Source: RH-AL1 sp965198485 (lineage in GTDB: Bacteria; Pseudomonadota; Alphaproteobacteria; Rhizobiales; Beijerinckiaceae). From it: a stretch of DNA of 64,000 bases. The notes under the pieces were generated by a model. It saw only the letters and a program-made list of their open reading frames with translations, was not told where the DNA came from and did not search any database. The translations under genes and the position numbers were made by a program. The stretch covers positions 868,001 to 932,000 of the forward strand of contig CBDAPQ010000005.1 of assembly GCA_965198485.1 (NCBI GenBank), given 5' to 3'. Every line of letters begins with the position of its first letter. Within the stretch, counting starts at the first letter, position 1. This document shows, piece by piece, positions 62,671-64,000 of this stretch.

Positions 62671-63581
62671 GGTCTCTCCTCATCGTGCGTGAGCAGCCTC
62701 TTGCAGCTGCGAAGACTTGCTTGTCTTTCTCCTAAAGAAAGTCTTTTTGTCAAGAGGAAATATCGCGTCAGCGCCGTGTTGATCAGCCCCCATCGAGTGG
62801 GTCCGTTGTCTATGTTAGTACATCGTCGGCCTAAGTGCGAGAGCTGGGGTGGTCGGCGAAGCTGGTCCGGCTTGTGCACCTGGCCAACCAAGGTTTCAGG
62901 TGATGGCGGCCGGTAGGCGAGTGATGAGTGCGGGCGGATCGTCTTGTTGTGGCACCGCCAGCCCTTAGCGATGACCCGGGCTTCTTTGAGCGAGTAGAAG
63001 ATCTCGCCACTCAGAAGCTCGTCCCATAGCTTCGAGTTGAAGCTTTCGGATTTGGCGACGAACTCCGGGCCATTGTCCGAGCGGATATGACCCGGCACGC
63101 CGCGCAAAAGGAACAAGTCCGAAAGCACTTCGACGACGTTGGTCGCATCGAGCTTGCGACTGACCCGGATCGCCAGGCATTCCCGTGTGAACTCATTGAT
63201 GACGTTCAGCATGCGGAGCTTCCTTCCATCATGGGTTCGGTCCTCGACAAACTCGTAGGACCAAACGTGATTTGGCCGCTCCGGCCGCGGCCGAGGGCAC
63301 GATTCGTCGTTGAGCCAGAGACGACCTCGCTTCGGTTGCTTCTCTGGAACCTTGAGCCCCTCGCGTCGCCAGATCCGTTAGACGCGCTTGCGGTTTACGA
63401 CCCAGCCAGCCCGATGCAGCATCGCAGTGACGCGACGATACCGCAGCGGCCGTACTGACGCGCCAGCGCAACGATGTCGGCGGTGGGCGGTGAGCTCCGG
63501 CTCGTCATCGCAACATTTCGGGATCTTGCGCTGCGTCGAGCGATGCTGGCCGAGAACACGGCAGGCGAAACGCTCCGACAC
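62667..63581 (-). pseudogene. IS3-family transposase OrfB, with nonsense mutation and deletions
   Basis: The frame reads RYRRVTAMLHRAGWVVNRKR, then TAA (near 63378), then PERPNHVWSYEFVEDRTHDG, VSRKLDATNVVEVLSDLFLL, PGHIRSDNGPEFVA (DDE core) and YRPPSPETL. A deletion is apparent around FNSKLWDELLSGEIF. The frame then runs to the gcvT-like start. Confidence 0.85.
62723..62753 (-). promoter_or_regulatory. putative promoter with inverted-repeat operator for the demethylase operon
   Basis: On the minus strand a perfect -35 TTGACA (62753-62748) is followed by CTTTCT-ttagg-AGAAAG, an inverted repeat that covers the expected -10 position. A repressor or activator site is inferred; the -10 match is poor. 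Confidence 0.45.
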
Positions 63582-63639
63582 GCGTGCTTGACAACGATGC
63601 TGTCATTGCAGGCACGGCGACCCACGAGGCTCAGAGGTT

Positions 63640-63907
63640 TTCCGAGGCGGCCTCCTTCAGGATCAGCTTCTCGAGCGTGAGATTCGAGATCGCTCGGCGC
63701 AGCCGTGTGTTCTCCGCCTCGAGTTCTTTCAACCGTTTGACCTGATCTACCATTGAGCCGGCCGTACTCCTGTCGCCGGCGGTGATACGTGACCATGTCA
63801 CCGCGATGGAGCGCATCGCTCAGGCAACAGGCTTATCTTGCGAGACTAACACATCGACCTGCTAACTTGGCGACGATCTCCTCATTCTCGTGTCGCTTTT
63901 TTGGCAT
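63640..63907 (-). pseudogene. IS3-family OrfA, frameshifted
   Basis: ATG 63907 starts MPKKRHENEEIVAKL, then breaks. The 3' part, VKRLKELEAENTRLRRAISN and LTLEKLILKEAASENL, is in another frame. The helix-turn-helix middle is missing. The last 93 bp of the window show no gene. Confidence 0.8.
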
Positions 63908-64000
63908 TCTGCAATCCTCCTCATGGCGCAAAACCATACATCGGGGAAGACCACATCCCAGAGGCAGACCACTAAAACGGCCGACCCTCAAATCGACCGG

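Noticed and set aside
1..64000. tRNA or rRNA genes, or a complete prophage
   Set aside because: No cloverleaf or rRNA-like sequence was recognised, and there are no phage structural genes; the CII-like and integrase-like genes are isolated.

Overview
The window looks like a high-GC alphaproteobacterial accessory region. I infer a Methylobacterium-like host (Hyphomicrobiales) from a DUF6894 protein, several small proteins typical of that group, a dimethylamine demethylase cluster and the codon usage; no rRNA or tRNA is present to confirm this. It is either a genomic island or part of a large plasmid: intact operons sit among many insertion-sequence copies and broken genes.

Layout. 1-5.5 kb: Ku (cut by the window edge), an Mrr-like nuclease with a coupled small partner, a methylase remnant, a DUF2235 lipase-like membrane protein and a DUF3489 protein. 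5.7-11.3 kb: a serine recombinase with repeated non-coding elements, small genes, an MBL hydrolase and the C-terminal part of a saccharopine-dehydrogenase-like gene. 11.4-19.4 kb: a frameshifted tonB, an IS1182 element, a DUF6894 gene, a CbiX-ferredoxin fusion, a collagen-like gene with a G-run frameshift and an RcnR-like metal repressor with a decayed copy. 19.9-30.7 kb: a hybrid histidine kinase, a broken integrase and an intact iron-uptake operon (siderophore receptor, piuC, exbB, exbD, tonB). 31-36 kb: scrambled IS630, a three-gene overlapping operon (large C-terminally anchored membrane protein, CII-like protein, truncated third gene) and a small degenerate CRISPR array. 36-47.7 kb: a deleted aldehyde dehydrogenase, TauE/SafE exporter, MocR regulator, an outer-membrane SphA-like protein, an FAD oxidoreductase-amidase-MFS operon and an aldo/keto reductase pseudogene. 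47.7-53 kb: a thiamine-binding-like protein, dinB, umuDC remnants, the N-terminal part of the saccharopine-dehydrogenase-like gene and a second serine recombinase. 53-64 kb: the C-terminal part of a very large protein, IS5, IS481, a GFA protein, the four-gene heme-dependent dimethylamine demethylase operon and a decayed IS3.

Large-scale structure. The 5.7-11.3 kb and 50.0-52.5 kb regions are inverted copies of each other in three blocks (recombinase, a hairpin-bearing repeat, and part of the saccharopine-dehydrogenase-like gene). The two halves of that gene overlap by about 230 bp, and inverting the roughly 39 kb between them would rebuild one intact gene.

The best candidates for something undescribed are the membrane-protein/CII-like/truncated-gene operon beside the orphan CRISPR array, a pair of diverged 340-bp non-coding repeats that keep a hairpin at the same place with different sequence, and the recombinase-linked hairpin repeat that occurs three times.
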